A DNA stretch of 64,000 nt from the NCBI GenBank assembly GCA_038380795.1, contig CM076267.1, forward strand, positions 22,453,501-22,517,500. Direction: 5' to 3'. Below the pieces are notes generated by a model. It was not told where the DNA came from. It made no database searches and was given only the letters and a program-made list of their open reading frames with translations. Origin of the DNA: Pyrocephalus nanus (lineage: Eukaryota > Chordata > Aves > Passeriformes > Tyrannidae). Shown piece by piece: positions 27,401 to 36,429 of this stretch. The first letter of the stretch is position 1. Every line of letters starts with the position of its first letter. The position numbers and the translations under genes are program-made.

Positions 27401-28324
27401 TGAGTACTTCAACGTTTTATGACCACTCACTCTACACAAAGACACATGATCTAAATAAATCATAAGCAACTGCAAATAAGTGTTATCATCTACAGTAAAA
27501 TCCCCTTAGAAGCAATTTGAAATCCACCTTCTAGGAATCTTTCCTAATTTCTGAAAACTATCAATCCATAATCTTTCCCCACCCTTCACACCACAAATTC
27601 AAAAACCACAGCCCACACTGCATCACCATGAAAATGAGTTTCCCTTACACAAAACTGACATTGCACCTAAACTTTCATCTTGAAAGGAGTTTTGTGTGGG
27701 AAGGTCACAAGTCAATTGCTAATAAGCAAAGGCAAACCTAGATTCAAACAACTCACACCTGCCAGGAGAGTAGTCAAAAATCTGGTGCCTCATCTTCCTC
27801 ATGAACTCAGTACACCACTCAATAGCATACAAGCCAACAAAAGCAGATAGGAAGACAGACTTGTATAGGTGTAAGTAGCTACCAAAATATGTGTTAAAAG
27901 AGACAATGATATTCTGCATGTATCTTATTTTGACCTAAAAAAGCCACAAATCTTTCAAGTCACAGATGCTGCAGTATTTATCCCGATGAAGCACCACAAA
28001 ACTATTCAGACTTACAGAAAGAGTTAAAACTGTATTTTTATAAGTTAACCAAGCCAGTGCCAGACTGATACTGCAAAGGAAATAGGGAAAACAACATGGT
28101 TTCACAATTTAGTGATTTGGAGAGAATACTTCTGAACATTGGATGTCTCATAAATTTTTAAATTACATTCATGGGAAAAGTTTAGCACTTACATTCAACC
28201 AGCACTAACAGTCAAGCAATGGGCATTAAGAAACATGTTCAAGGTACTCCCATCTTCTGGACTAAAGAAGATTATCTTGTTACACGATTTTACTTACCCT
28301 CCATCTTGAAATCAATCCACCCAT
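371..28324 (-). CDS. LNPK: LNPK (lunapark, ER junction factor), partial: coding exons 2-11, 3' end off the window
   Basis: Lunapark sits in the ER membrane and stabilises three-way tubule junctions, counteracting the tubule-fusing atlastins (family knowledge). Ten exons join in phase (371-441, 1153-1258, 5317-5535, 12600-12651, 12734-12814, 19119-19159, 22396-22454, 25625-25812, 26992-27033, 28298-28324), giving 886 nt, or 295 codons plus one base. The conceptual protein starts MGGLISRWR, with Gly2 fitting N-myristoylation. A short coiled coil follows (about 24-40), then two hydrophobic segments (about 45-66 and 77-98) joined by a short loop. A charged coiled coil (about 100-140), a Pro/Ser-rich linker (about 147-250) and the first CxxC of the C4 zinc finger (Cys277, Cys280) come next. 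The family is about 430 residues, so roughly the last third, including the second CxxC, lies left of base 371. All introns are GT-AG and no stop interrupts the joined frame. Recognition is from remembered vertebrate LNPK sequence and is very strong. Confidence 0.97.
442..1152 (-). other. LNPK: LNPK intron between exons 10 and 11
   Basis: 711 bases, AT-rich, with no repeat or site that I can name. Confidence 0.9.
1153..1258 (-). CDS. LNPK: LNPK exon 10: conserved PPGPPLARPILPRERG block
   Basis: The exon is 106 nt, completes Gly237 and encodes residues to Asn271, ending in phase 2. It carries LHPPGPPLARPILPRERG and then EYLVGDGPQNR, the signature block just before the zinc finger in vertebrate LNPK. 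The acceptor is TTTCTTTGTAG and the donor is GTAAAA. Confidence 0.96.
1683..1773 (+). mobile_element. CR1 LINE 3'-end fragment
   Basis: The stretch reads GGTGTCCCTGCCCATGGC, then the AACTAAATGATCTTTAAGAT block, and ends with ATGATTCTATGA. This is the typical 3' terminus of avian CR1 elements in sense orientation. It is 5'-truncated and moderately diverged, and lies in the large LNPK intron between exons 10 and 9. Confidence 0.8.
1857..2275 (-). mobile_element. CR1 LINE fragment, antisense
   Basis: The start CATAGAAACATAAAAT..GAGTTGGATGG is the reverse of a CR1 3' end. The diagnostic blocks CCCTGGGCAGCCTGTTCCAG and CCTTTTCCTGATATCTAACC follow, with the CTCCTCTTCTCCAGGCTGAA segment near 2216. 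It is a 5'-truncated copy about 420 bases long, on the LNPK-sense strand, with many substitutions. This element class places the window in a bird (or at least a sauropsid). Confidence 0.92.
5317..5535 (-). CDS. LNPK: LNPK exon 9: Pro/Ser-rich linker
   Basis: At 219 nt this is the largest coding exon seen. It completes Glu164, starts EIRQRTAAQRN and ends SPATSVPGM plus one base. The composition is rich in Pro, Ser and Thr-Pro/Ser-Pro motifs, as expected for the disordered cytosolic linker that is multiply phosphorylated in mammalian LNPK; several SP sites are visible here. The acceptor is TTCTTGGCAG and the donor is GTAAAC, a weaker donor than its neighbours. Confidence 0.96.
5536..12599 (-). 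other. LNPK: LNPK intron between exons 8 and 9
   Basis: At 7.06 kb this is the longest intron visible. It holds one CR1 tail remnant near 10.3 kb. Nothing else is recognisable. Confidence 0.9.
10283..10360 (-). mobile_element. CR1 LINE 3'-end remnant
   Basis: TTGAATCATACAATTATTTAGGTTAGAAAAGGTCC and then ATCCAACCATAAGCC match the reversed CR1 3' terminus (tail, then the block read as TTGGATTT in sense). It is only about 80 bases, diverged, inside the LNPK intron between exons 9 and 8. Confidence 0.7.
12600..12651 (-). CDS. LNPK: LNPK exon 8: small linker exon
   Basis: The exon is 52 nt, entered in phase 0 and left in phase 1. It encodes EAELPSAGTSATPRPGQ plus the first base of Glu164, aligning with the short Ala/Pro-rich stretch before EIRQRT in mammalian LNPK. 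The donor GTAATA departs from consensus, and the acceptor AATTGGCAG has little pyrimidine tract. Its length is not a multiple of three, so skipping it would shift the frame. Confidence 0.93.
12652..12733 (-). other. LNPK: LNPK mini-intron between exons 7 and 8
   Basis: Only 82 bases, GTAAGA to GGCAG, with a poor pyrimidine tract before the acceptor. Splicing across so small an intron usually proceeds by intron definition. All other introns here exceed 700 bases. Confidence 0.92.
12734..12814 (-). CDS. LNPK: LNPK exon 7: second coiled coil, C-terminal part
   Basis: The exon is 81 nt and in phase 0 at both ends, so skipping it would be in-frame. It encodes LEEVMEKETYKTAKLILERF followed by DPESSAK, the conserved charged helix after the second membrane segment. 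The acceptor is TTTGTTTCCAG and the donor is GTAAGA. Confidence 0.96.
12815..19118 (-). other. LNPK: LNPK intron between exons 6 and 7
   Basis: 6.3 kb, AT-rich. It contains a T-run of 14 at 16119-16132 and a strongly G-rich tract at 18.77-18.86 kb, listed separately. No gene-like content is seen. Confidence 0.9.
18772..18861 (+). repeat. G-rich low-complexity tract with quadruplex potential
   Basis: A run of eleven or more G, then GAGGGG, GGGGAGAG, GGGAGGGGGGG and further G/T-rich sequence up to GTGGTGGTCG. More than four G-tracts of three or more lie within 60 bases on the strand opposite the LNPK transcript, so the G-rich strand is the template strand. Confidence 0.85.
19119..19159 (-). 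CDS. LNPK: LNPK exon 6: start of second coiled coil
   Basis: The exon is 41 nt, completes Asn106 and encodes DALEDLKSQKKKI in phase, ending on a whole codon. It matches the human segment that follows the KRTERN motif. The acceptor is CTTCTTTTAG and the donor is GTAAGT. It is too short to be found by open-frame length alone and was placed by homology and splice sites. Confidence 0.95.
19160..22395 (-). other. LNPK: LNPK intron between exons 5 and 6
   Basis: 3.24 kb with no named element. The A-run at 22375-22388 lies next to the exon 5 donor. Confidence 0.9.
22396..22454 (-). CDS. LNPK: LNPK exon 5: second membrane segment, C-terminal half
   Basis: The exon is 59 nt, completes Ile86 and encodes IWCIRTLLIFFFSKRTERN plus one base. 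It forms the end of the second hydrophobic segment followed by the basic KRTER stop-transfer-like flank. The acceptor lies behind a TTCTTCTTTCTG tract ending TTAAAG; the donor is GTAAGT. A run of about 14 A on the plus strand (a T-run in the transcript) lies just inside the downstream intron. Confidence 0.95.
22455..25624 (-). other. LNPK: LNPK intron between exons 4 and 5
   Basis: 3.17 kb. I see no repeat family or RNA gene in it. Confidence 0.9.
25625..25812 (-). CDS. LNPK: LNPK exon 4: first coiled coil, first membrane segment and loop
   Basis: The exon is 188 nt, residues 24-85, starting EIQTLEEFREKNQRLQKLWV. The hydrophobic stretch of about residues 45-66 is membrane segment 1. LPDEWTARL is the short loop, and TLPFFAFPF begins segment 2. 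This double-membrane hairpin anchors the protein in the ER with both ends in the cytosol (family knowledge). The acceptor is TTATTTACAG and the donor is GTAAGT, ending in phase 2. Confidence 0.97.
25813..28297 (-). other. LNPK: LNPK introns on either side of exon 3
   Basis: Two introns (25813-26991, 1179 bases; 27034-28297, 1264 bases) flank the 42-nt exon 3. A run of 14 A lies at 26948-26961, just downstream of the exon 3 donor. Nothing else is notable. Confidence 0.9.
26992..27033 (-). CDS. LNPK: LNPK exon 3: small N-terminal exon
   Basis: The exon is 42 nt, 14 whole codons encoding AKPSTVEVLEKIDK (residues 10-23), the conserved segment between the MGG start and the first coiled coil. The acceptor is TGTAAGCAG and the donor is GTATGT. 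It is phase 0 at both ends. Confidence 0.95.
28298..28324 (-). CDS. LNPK: LNPK exon 2, coding part: initiator ATG and myristoylation motif
   Basis: Nine codons, MGGLISRWR, end on AGG before a GTAAGT donor. A at -3 and G at +4 make a strong Kozak context, and no upstream ATG is present in the 5' untranslated part of this exon. Gly2 followed by GLIS fits an N-myristoylation signal, as in mammalian lunapark. The exon boundary upstream is most likely at 28379 after TTTTTTTTCTAG. A second usable AG (TTTGTCCACAG, six bases before the ATG) exists. Confidence 0.93.
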
Positions 28325-28379
28325 CTTCAACTGTGGACAAATGTTGGCAGAGCTATCACTCTTCTATGAGAATTCACAG
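28325..28379 (-). other. LNPK: LNPK exon 2, 5' untranslated part
   Basis: This is the transcribed leader between a good acceptor (T-rich tract then TAG at 28380-28381) and the initiator ATG. If the inner CACAG acceptor were used instead, only six bases of this leader would remain. Assignment rests on splice-site inspection only. Confidence 0.65.
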
Positions 28380-31300
28380 CTAGAAAAAAAAGCATTAAGC
28401 ACTTAGGAGCAAGCTAACAGTATAATCAAAGATTCACAAATTCATTCCAACATCTAAAGAAATCAAAATATTGCATAAAGCCATTTTCTAGTTATCTGCC
28501 TATGTTTTATTTTTAAATCCAGTTTTCTGTTTCAGAGGCCATCTTGTAAGCCAGTTGATCAGCCTTGATGAGGCCAAATTTATTTTTACTTTGGAAATTC
28601 TTAATCAGATTGGAGTCCTCAAAAACAGAGATACAAAATTACTGCTAAAAGAGCCATCAAAATTATCCACCAGAACAACAATTTTTAAAACTTACTATTG
28701 AGCAGAATTATTTAAGAAACTGATTTCCAGTTATTTCCTCTGCTGCCCATAAGCATAACTCAGTGTTCCTCTTCAGCTGTCAGTCCAGGCATCCAGCAAT
28801 AATATCCTACTGTTCATGAGAAAATTTCTCAAATAAATCTACTTCCTTTTTACACCATCATCAATAAGAATGTATTGGACAGCACTATTGTTGTTCTTTG
28901 GTATGATCTGTTTCAAGTTCAAATAATCAGTTTCAAAGAGATTTCACTTGCTAAACAAAAGCAGAAATTGGCAAGTCGTCACCGCACACAACCCACAGTG
29001 CATTCATCAGCAAATGACTCCAACAGTTCCAAAGGTGCAAAAGCAGCTTACCTCACCCTACACAAACCTGGAACCCTTGAACAACACTAATTCAATGACC
29101 TAGGTCCAAGTTCCTGAAATAAGAGGGTAGCAACTTTCCATAAGAAGGTAGTTGGAATCAACTGACTTTGAATCTCAGTATAGCAGAATTTCTTTCTGCT
29201 CATTTAAATTACAAGTCTTTTACCTAGTGAATGAAAAAGTAATCAGTTCATAACAACCCCAACAGCAAACTGGAGGTTTACCAACTGAGCCTCAAACTTT
29301 CTTCATTCTGGAATGAAACAGTAAGACTTACAGAAACAAAGCACTGATCTAGCTAGGTACAAATATAAGTGATTATTATCTTGTTTATTAAGTTATCTTC
29401 AGCAAAAAATCCAAATTTGTTTTCAAATTGTCTGAGGTTGTTAGAACAAATTTATATAGGCCACTCACAAAGCAGGAACAGTACTGTAGTATGGTAGGTA
29501 ACCTCCTCATCTTTTAAGAAAGCCAAGGGCTTCAGAATATAGAACTATAGGCCCCGTGATGTCAGAAACCAATCCTTAAAAATAAGTAAATCCGTATTTG
29601 AAGTGCCGCCAAAATGAAGCTATAACAGATGGGCAAATTAGCTCTGCTGCTGCCAAATCACCAGCACAAAGGGGTGAGCTACAGAAAAACCACAATTACC
29701 CCTTGGGCTCTTGAGCAAATTCTCAAAATAATCACTACTACAGCAACTCAACTCAGGAAAACAGCAGGTTGGGCTTTTTTCAGACACATGATTAACACAG
29801 ATTGTTACGCAATTGTCCCTTTGCATGAGTTTTTGCATGACAGTACTGCGGTAGATGTGGGCAGACACTTTCTTCCCAAGTATTTCTACAGAGACAGATA
29901 GCTTTCCTACTGTTTTGCAGTAAAGATAATGTGTCAAACAGCCAATCAAGAAGTCTGTAAAACTAGCACAAGGCTCACAAATCTAGTTTGCTTCCCTAGC
30001 ATTGCCACTGCTGTTAGGAGCAATAGTAGCTCTCAGTAATGGCCATAAGTGACAGAAATGCTCATGCAACCTTTGTGTGTGCCATTTTCCTTCAAGCCAT
30101 AGTTTGAGATCATCTGCAGTAGAAGTGTTAGAGCATATTCTAAGCACAGGTTACCCGTGAGATACCGGTGACACTGACTTTTACCAATAACACATTCACA
30201 ATGCTATTTCTACACAAGGGTTTTTAAAATACCTGGTAAATACGTGGAAGAGAAACAGGTTTGACAAGTGTCACTGTACATATGATTTTACAAGAACTAT
30301 GATGATGACAGGCTTTATACATGCTGCTCTGCAAGTCAGTAATACTCCCAAAACCCTTCCCCAAAGACGTATTAAGGGATTAGGGCCACTAGATGCACAT
30401 TTACAATTTAGACACTGAATCCTTAGTTCGGAGATACAGAATTTTTTATGATTTCAATGGAGTGCCTCAGATGCTCAAATGTTATCCTTTCTTTCCTCTT
30501 TTTTTTGACACAACACAAATTGCCTTCAACTGCTTCAAACTCTCCTCCTTCCTCCTCATCTACCACTTCACATACCTATCCCTACTATATTCATGGCAAG
30601 AGTTCTCCTTCCACAAGTTGCTTGCTTCCCATGCTTCAATCAACAAATAACTACATAGTACTCTCCACTCTGAAGACTACACTTCTTTAGCACTGAGCAG
30701 TGCGTTCCACTCCCTAAGCACGACTGCAATTGAACTTACTTCCACAAACATTATCACTGATTTAATACACAAGATAGCTGCAATGTTTCCTAATCCTAGT
30801 CTTAAAACAGACAACAGAATTGTTAAAAAACACTTAACATAGAAGCTCAAGAAAACACTACTATCAATTTTATTACCCGACTCTCTCTCAAAAAATATTC
30901 ATTTCTTGATAGCAGCTCCTCTACTCCCAAAACATGTAAGTTATTTATTAAAAAGCAGAAGTGCCACACTAAGAGTACCACAGCAGAAAAAGTTCCTCTT
31001 TGAAAGAGGGATGAATCATGCTTGATTAAGGAAGTCATCCACCAACCCATCCACCAAGTGGGAGAAAATAGTTTGATGATCTCATTTCACTTTTATCAAG
31101 TCAGCCTCAAATTTCTTCAAGCTTGATAATGTTTTAAGATTAAAAGGTCTCCAAAAAGAAAAAAAAAATCAGTCTCCCAAGTTAATGCTAATAACTGACA
31201 TGTTGAAATTCAAGACTCAATATTGTCGAGAGAAGACATATTAAAAGAAAAAAAGGGAAGTTAGAAACTTGTCATGAAGGCCTTGCATACAGACATATAA

Positions 31301-31615
31301 ATCTTTCCCCCGAAGGAACAGGCAATGCTTTTTAAATGAGGGGTTTTATAAGCTTAGTGACTTCATTTTATGTCCCCGGCCGGTCTCGGGGACAGCGCTC
31401 GGCGCCGCCGCGCCCGGGCCCCACCACGCCCTCCCCGCGGCCGGTGGCTCCCTCCTCCGGGGCTGCACCCCGGCCGCCGCCCCGCTGCCCGCGGCACGGC
31501 GGGCGAAAGCACCGGCCACCCTGCTGCGCTTCGGGCCCCGGCTCCGGTCACGGGGAGCGCCGAGAGCCCTTCTCCCGCCGCCTCGCCGGGGCCGGGCACC
31601 CCCCGCAGCACGTAC
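28380..31615 (-). other. LNPK: LNPK first intron
   Basis: 3.24 kb from the GTACGT donor in the CpG island to the exon 2 acceptor. First introns often carry regulatory sites, but none can be named here. Confidence 0.6.
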
Positions 31616-31680
31616 CTGCCGCGGGCCGGGCCGCACATCCCACCCCGGAGCCGCCGCCGCCGCCGCCGCCGCCGCCGGAG
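31616..31680 (-). other. LNPK: LNPK noncoding exon 1 (approximate 5' end)
   Basis: On the minus strand a CGGCAG|GTACGT donor lies at 31616/31615 inside the CpG island, 3.2 kb upstream of exon 2. This fits the untranslated first exon of vertebrate LNPK. An inverted CCAAT box at 31732-31736 would put the start site somewhere near 31640-31690. The exon includes or abuts a CGG run in transcript sense. The exact start cannot be read from sequence. Confidence 0.55.
31651..31677 (+). repeat. (CCG)9 trinucleotide run in LNPK exon 1/promoter
   Basis: There are nine uninterrupted CCG units, which are CGG in LNPK transcript sense. It lies 35 bases upstream of the exon 1 donor, so it is probably in the 5' leader or core promoter. 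Confidence 0.95.
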
Positions 31681-31731
31681 GGACCCGCCGCCCGTGCGGT
31701 GCTCCCATCAGGCCCCGCGCGGCCCCGGCAG

Positions 31732-31736
31732 CCAAT
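31732..31736 (-). promoter_or_regulatory. Inverted CCAAT box (NF-Y type)
   Basis: CCAAT followed by CAGC reads on the plus strand, which is ATTGG in the direction of LNPK transcription. It lies about 55-115 bases upstream of the inferred start region, the usual NF-Y distance. Confidence 0.5.
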
Positions 31737-31768
31737 CAGCGCCGCGCTGCCGCGGGGCGCGCAGGGAC

Positions 31769-31778
31769 GGGGCGGGGC
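31769..31778 (+). promoter_or_regulatory. GC box (Sp1 type)
   Basis: GGGGCGGGGC, a consensus Sp1/KLF site, lies about 35 bases from the CCAAT box on the upstream side of LNPK. Confidence 0.5.
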
Positions 31779-31870
31779 CGCGCACTCGGTGGGGCCGGAG
31801 CGGCGGGAGCTGCGGGAGCGGCGGGGCCGGGGGTGGGGGTTTGTGCCGTGCGGGACCGGACCGAGCCGTG

Positions 31871-31898
31871 CCCGACCGGACCCGACCGGACCCGACCA
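31871..31898 (+). repeat. 10-bp minisatellite, about 2.8 copies
   Basis: The unit CCCGACCGGA repeats in exact register in the CpG island upstream of LNPK. It is short and probably unremarkable. Confidence 0.8.
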
Positions 31899-32049
31899 AC
31901 CGCTCCCGCCACGCCTCGGGACCCAGCCGGGGCGGTGTCACGGTGCCTCGGGCGGCTGTGCTCAGGCGGGTCGAAGCGGCCGAGTGTCGGAGGCGGTCAC
32001 CGTCCTCCTGCGCCTCTCGCCGGTCCCCGCTCGCAGAAAATAAAGGTGT

Positions 32050-35000
32050 ATTAACCGAGGATATGAGGGTTAGGCTGTCATGTGGGGAGTTGCCCCGGCC
32101 TCCTGGCGCTCTGGTGTTGAGCCTCTGCCGATGAAGCGGTGCTGACAAAGGCGGCGTGCTGGGCGTGTGCTCTCCAGGCGGACCCTCGGAGTCCCCTGAG
32201 AGTCACAGCAGGGGGATGCTCTCACTGTTCCCTTCGTTCCGGTCAGCAAATGTTGAGCATCCTTGGAGAGAAGCAGAACTCTGTACTTCTTTAATTTACA
32301 TTCCTGTAATAACAGTATTCCTCTCCCTTAGTTCTCTACTTCATCAGTTTTCTTAAGTGGCTGACACGCACCACTGGCCTCATGCCGAGAGAACAGAGGA
32401 ACAATGAACGCTTGCTCTGTTTGCACTGTTTCTGACAAAGTCTCCGGTGCCCTGCCCGGTGTTTTACCACTACAGTTACAGAAATGGGTGCGTGTGCACA
32501 GAGGTGGAAGAAAGTCCTTCAGAGTGCCTTGAAGTAGAAAGTCCTGTGCAGAAGCTGTATACCTGCAGTTGACCATGCATTGTTGAACTTGTATGTGAGA
32601 GCGCATCGTAGGACATCATACACATGTTGGGGTTTTTCCAGTTGTGGTAGTTGATCCTGGTCAGCAGGCAAACACCCCCACAACCTCCTGCTCTCTCAGT
32701 TTCAGGAGAATGTGGGAGATACTAGGATGAGTAAAAGTCAGAAAGCTCATAGGTTGGGTTAAAAGAGTGTTCAGTAAGTGAACGAAAGAAAAACAAAAAA
32801 AAGCAATGCAAGGGAAATAACTAACCACCTGCCATAAGCAAAATGATGCCCAGCCAGTCTTCAAGCGATCATCTATCCTGAAAGACAAACTCCCCCACCT
32901 TCTTATTGTGCTACCCCAGTTTTATTGTTAAGCATGATGTTATGTGGTATGGAATATCCACGTGGCCAGTTTGGGTCTATTGTCCGGGCTATTTTCCTCC
33001 CAAGATTTTTGCCTATCCCCTCCTACTCACTAAAAGAGCAGAGCATGAAAAAAGATAAAGCCTCAACACTGTGGAAGTACTGTTCAGCAATGGCCAAAAC
33101 ATTGCTGTGTCATCTGTGCTGTTTTAGTCACAGAATACAACAAACAGCAGCATATGGGCTGCCGTGAAGAAAATAACTCCATCCCAGCCAGACCCTGTAC
33201 ATCAATTTTGAAAATAATTCCAACAGAGTAGGCAGGGATTCTAGACCAGGAGAGGACAGACAAGATGTCCTACCAGCTTTGCAGGCAACACAATCAGCTC
33301 TCAAGTTTTAAGTAGTAGAGCTGCTGAGTTTGATCATCTGCCAGGCATTCATGCTTAGTTTTGACATTGGGAAAATAATCCTTTTAGCTTCTGCCAGTGT
33401 TCAGAGTGAATCTAGCTACTTTGTATTATCAGCTAGTTACAGTATCAGCTAAGTAACAACTTCATCTGCATATCATGGTTTAGAATGGGCTTCAAGTTCA
33501 TTCAAATCAAAATAATGGCAGTCAGTGCAGAGCCACTGATTATACTAAGAAATACTCTGCTATCGATTACAGAGGTGACCTAGATCTACAGCTTTATTTT
33601 CCTCAGTGAGACCTAGACTATTCCTTCCTTTCCAAGTGGAAAAAAGACTCAGTGATTGAGCCTCTCCTTCTCTTCAGCTTGCTCTCTAGGGTCACTTCTG
33701 CTTAAATCCTTATAATAAGGACTATCACTCTGCTGAGAAAATAATTTTCAGATTAAATACAGCCAGTATTATAGATTAAATACAGATTGAATAGTCCATT
33801 TCTGGTTTTGATCCTTTGAAGTGGCATGTTGCTGGAGAGAATCTGATTAAAATCTTCATCTTTAAGCTAATAAATTTAAATGTGCTGACATCTTTTTCCA
33901 TGGTGTAGCATAATATCCATTTAAAATAAATGCAAATAATGACGGTATTGTGTTTAAAGGCATTTTGAAATGCTATGGGAAACACTGGTGTCTCCAAGAA
34001 GCTGTTTCTTTTTCTTTTTCTTTTTTTTTTTTTTTAATTCCTTTTAAGTCTCTACAAAACTCAGCCCAAATTCAAGGCTGAACCAGAATTGTGAGGGAGA
34101 TCCCAAGCTCTACTTCTGCCCTTGGGCCTTTTTTGAAGAGCTGCTTTTTATGCAGGCATACTCTGTGAAGTTCTAATCACTGCTATTCAGTTATGAATCT
34201 ATCTAACTGACAGTTTAAAAAAAGAATTGTTACCTACCATTACTGAATTTTACTTGCAGACAAGCCTCTCAGCTGTGTGGTATTATATGATAGTATGCAG
34301 CTACCTGTTTGTGAAAGCACTGAGATGTACCTAAAAAAAAAGGATATTATGCCCATGTAGCTGGTGAGGATGAAAAAACTGAGTATAAAAACATAACTTT
34401 GAGTCAGTCAGCTTCAAATTTCCATTAATCTGGTTCAAAACTGCCCCCTACAGAGTATTTAAAACTCCTAAATAAATTCCCTTCAAAATCCTTCATTATC
34501 AGTGAAATTGGTGTTTAACCTGACTCTACATAACCACTCCAAGAGCAGAGTACATCTTCAGAATTTTCCCCAGCATCATGGACAGCATTTCGCACTTTCA
34601 GTCCCTCTATATGTAGAAGACTGAACAACCAACTTATTTAAAAAAAACCCAAACAATAAACTTCTCTTAAAATATTTAGTTCTCACACCCTAAGATCACC
34701 TTCAAAAAGAGTTTTCCCATTGTATTATTTGTAACACTCCTATATTTTAACAATATATGTAGCCTAGTAGTCCAATTTATTTTTCTAAGTAAATATATGG
34801 GTCTGTTCATCATTAGGAAAATGCTAGCTGCTAAAGAGAAATTTAATGTTGCCTAACTGTGTTTACTTGAGGGCTTTTATTTAGCATTTTAAAACAGAAT
34901 CTTTTGGACTTCTCTGGCTGGTGAGCCCATGTAGATTCTGGGAAGATTTAGGTGCTGAAACAGAACCTGCGTTTACATTGCAAATGGAGATAAGATTTCA

Positions 35001-36280
35001 GCAGATGAAGGTACATAGATAGTCTAAAGATTACAAACTCCACCATTCAAACCACCATTGACTGTGCTCTTTGCCATCTCACTATTTCTTTCATGTTGTG
35101 GTTATTGGGAATTAGATGCTGCCATTAGGTGCTGCATTGCTCAGACTGACACTGGGGTACTGTGTCCCAGTTGGGTTTGAGTCGGCCCTCTGTGCTCATT
35201 GCTGCACACCACAGGGAATCCCTCGAGAGCACAGCTTCACTTCCTCATGTCCTGTGGGCACCTCAGTGATCAAAGCAAGCCCAAGTTCTTAGGGACACAG
35301 TCCAGGCACCCCTGGCTCTGTTCTCCACCTGCAGAGCTACTCCACCACCACTAATGGAATGAAGTGGGTGTCAGCTTTTGGGTGGCTGCAGTGCCCTTAC
35401 ATCCCATCCTCAGCTGAATGTACCTCAGTCAGTGGTGTTAGCAGAAGACAAAATTTAATCTAGTCAACAATGGACCATGTGTCTCAAGGCCTGGAATGTG
35501 TTTTCTCTGGATCTTGAACTGAATGAGTGCTCACTGGCATTTTATAAATGACACATATATAGCAACTAACACACATTTGTGAATGTCCTGCATAATTCAG
35601 CTTCAGGAAAACATATATAATAGTGTTAATTTATATTTTATATTTATATTATATTTATAATATATTTTATTAAGTAATTTAGGAAATTTTTTTACCAAAG
35701 CAAGAAAATACATGTCATTAATAACTTATGTGTGTGCATATCTGTAATAAAAGTTACATCAAAATGGATTAACCAAATAAAGTGTGTTTAATTTGTGACA
35801 TTTAAATAATTTCAAAGCATACCAAAATATGGCACTCCTGAAGGTGACTTTAGTGACATATTTTGGCAAGACATGCTTTAGAAATGTGTTCTGCAACAAT
35901 AGCACTGAGAAAGATATCACAGCTTTGATTTATTTTTTAATATATAATAGTGTACGCTTCTTTCAATATTCTGATCCAACTGTAACATTTAGAGTGTCAG
36001 ATGTCTATGTTCTTACAGCAACCTCTGGTTCCCTGAGCCTTTCAGTATTTTGTCATGCAGGGCATTTGAATGCTCTATGACTTTCATTACGTCCTTTTTT
36101 TAAGGCTCTTTCCGATAATTTATTACCTCAAAAAGAAGTATATAATCCATTAAGTCAAAAGATATCATTTCAATGACTCATATAAAAATCTCTCAGCATT
36201 GCATACAGTCATCAGAAAAAGCCAAGATCAACTTTTCCATTCCAGAAAGTATTCTTGTTGTGATTAAGACCTTTGCTTTT
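32050..36280. other. Intergenic sequence upstream of LNPK
   Basis: There is no supported gene on either strand. It contains a pyrimidine tract ending in 15 T at 34004-34035 and a very AT-rich stretch at 35621-35672 (TTTATATTTATATTATATT type). Spliced noncoding transcripts divergent from the LNPK island are possible but not readable from sequence. Confidence 0.6.
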
Positions 36281-36283
36281 GAT

Positions 36284-36425
36284 TAATAATTATTGTTACT
36301 CCTACTATTATTACTTCTACTTACTGTTGCTATTGCCACTGCTATGATTGTCACTGTTGCTGTCACTACTGTTATACTACTACTGTTGTTACTTATTATT
36401 ACAATTGTTACTGTTATTATTTCTA
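36284..36425 (+). repeat. Imperfect triplet microsatellite (TTA/TTG/CTG/CTA)n
   Basis: About 140 bases of degenerate triplets (ATT, ACT, GTT, CTA, CTG types) run in near-constant period three. It looks like an old, heavily mutated trinucleotide array. It produces an artificial open frame on the minus strand made of Ile, Thr, Val, Ser and Asn. Confidence 0.85.
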
Positions 36426-36429
36426 TGGT

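Larger units (their letters stand above)
31370..32030. promoter_or_regulatory. LNPK: CpG-island promoter of LNPK
   Basis: GC content rises sharply here against an AT-rich background, and CpG dinucleotides are dense. The island covers the inferred first exon and extends about 300 bases to either side. There is no convincing TATA box. The architecture is that of a broadly expressed housekeeping gene. Long open frames on both strands inside it are a by-product of GC richness. Confidence 0.85.

Noticed and set aside
29629..29949. Overlapping open frames of 90 and 103 codons on opposite strands
   Set aside because: They lie in the LNPK first intron, with no known motif and no splice partners. Opposite-strand overlap of similar size is typical of chance.
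31336..32148. Long open frames (up to about 254 codons) on both strands across the LNPK CpG island
   Set aside because: They overlap in several registers on both strands, are Pro/Arg/Gly/Ala-rich and have no domain. GC-rich DNA has few stops, and the region is the LNPK promoter and noncoding exon 1.
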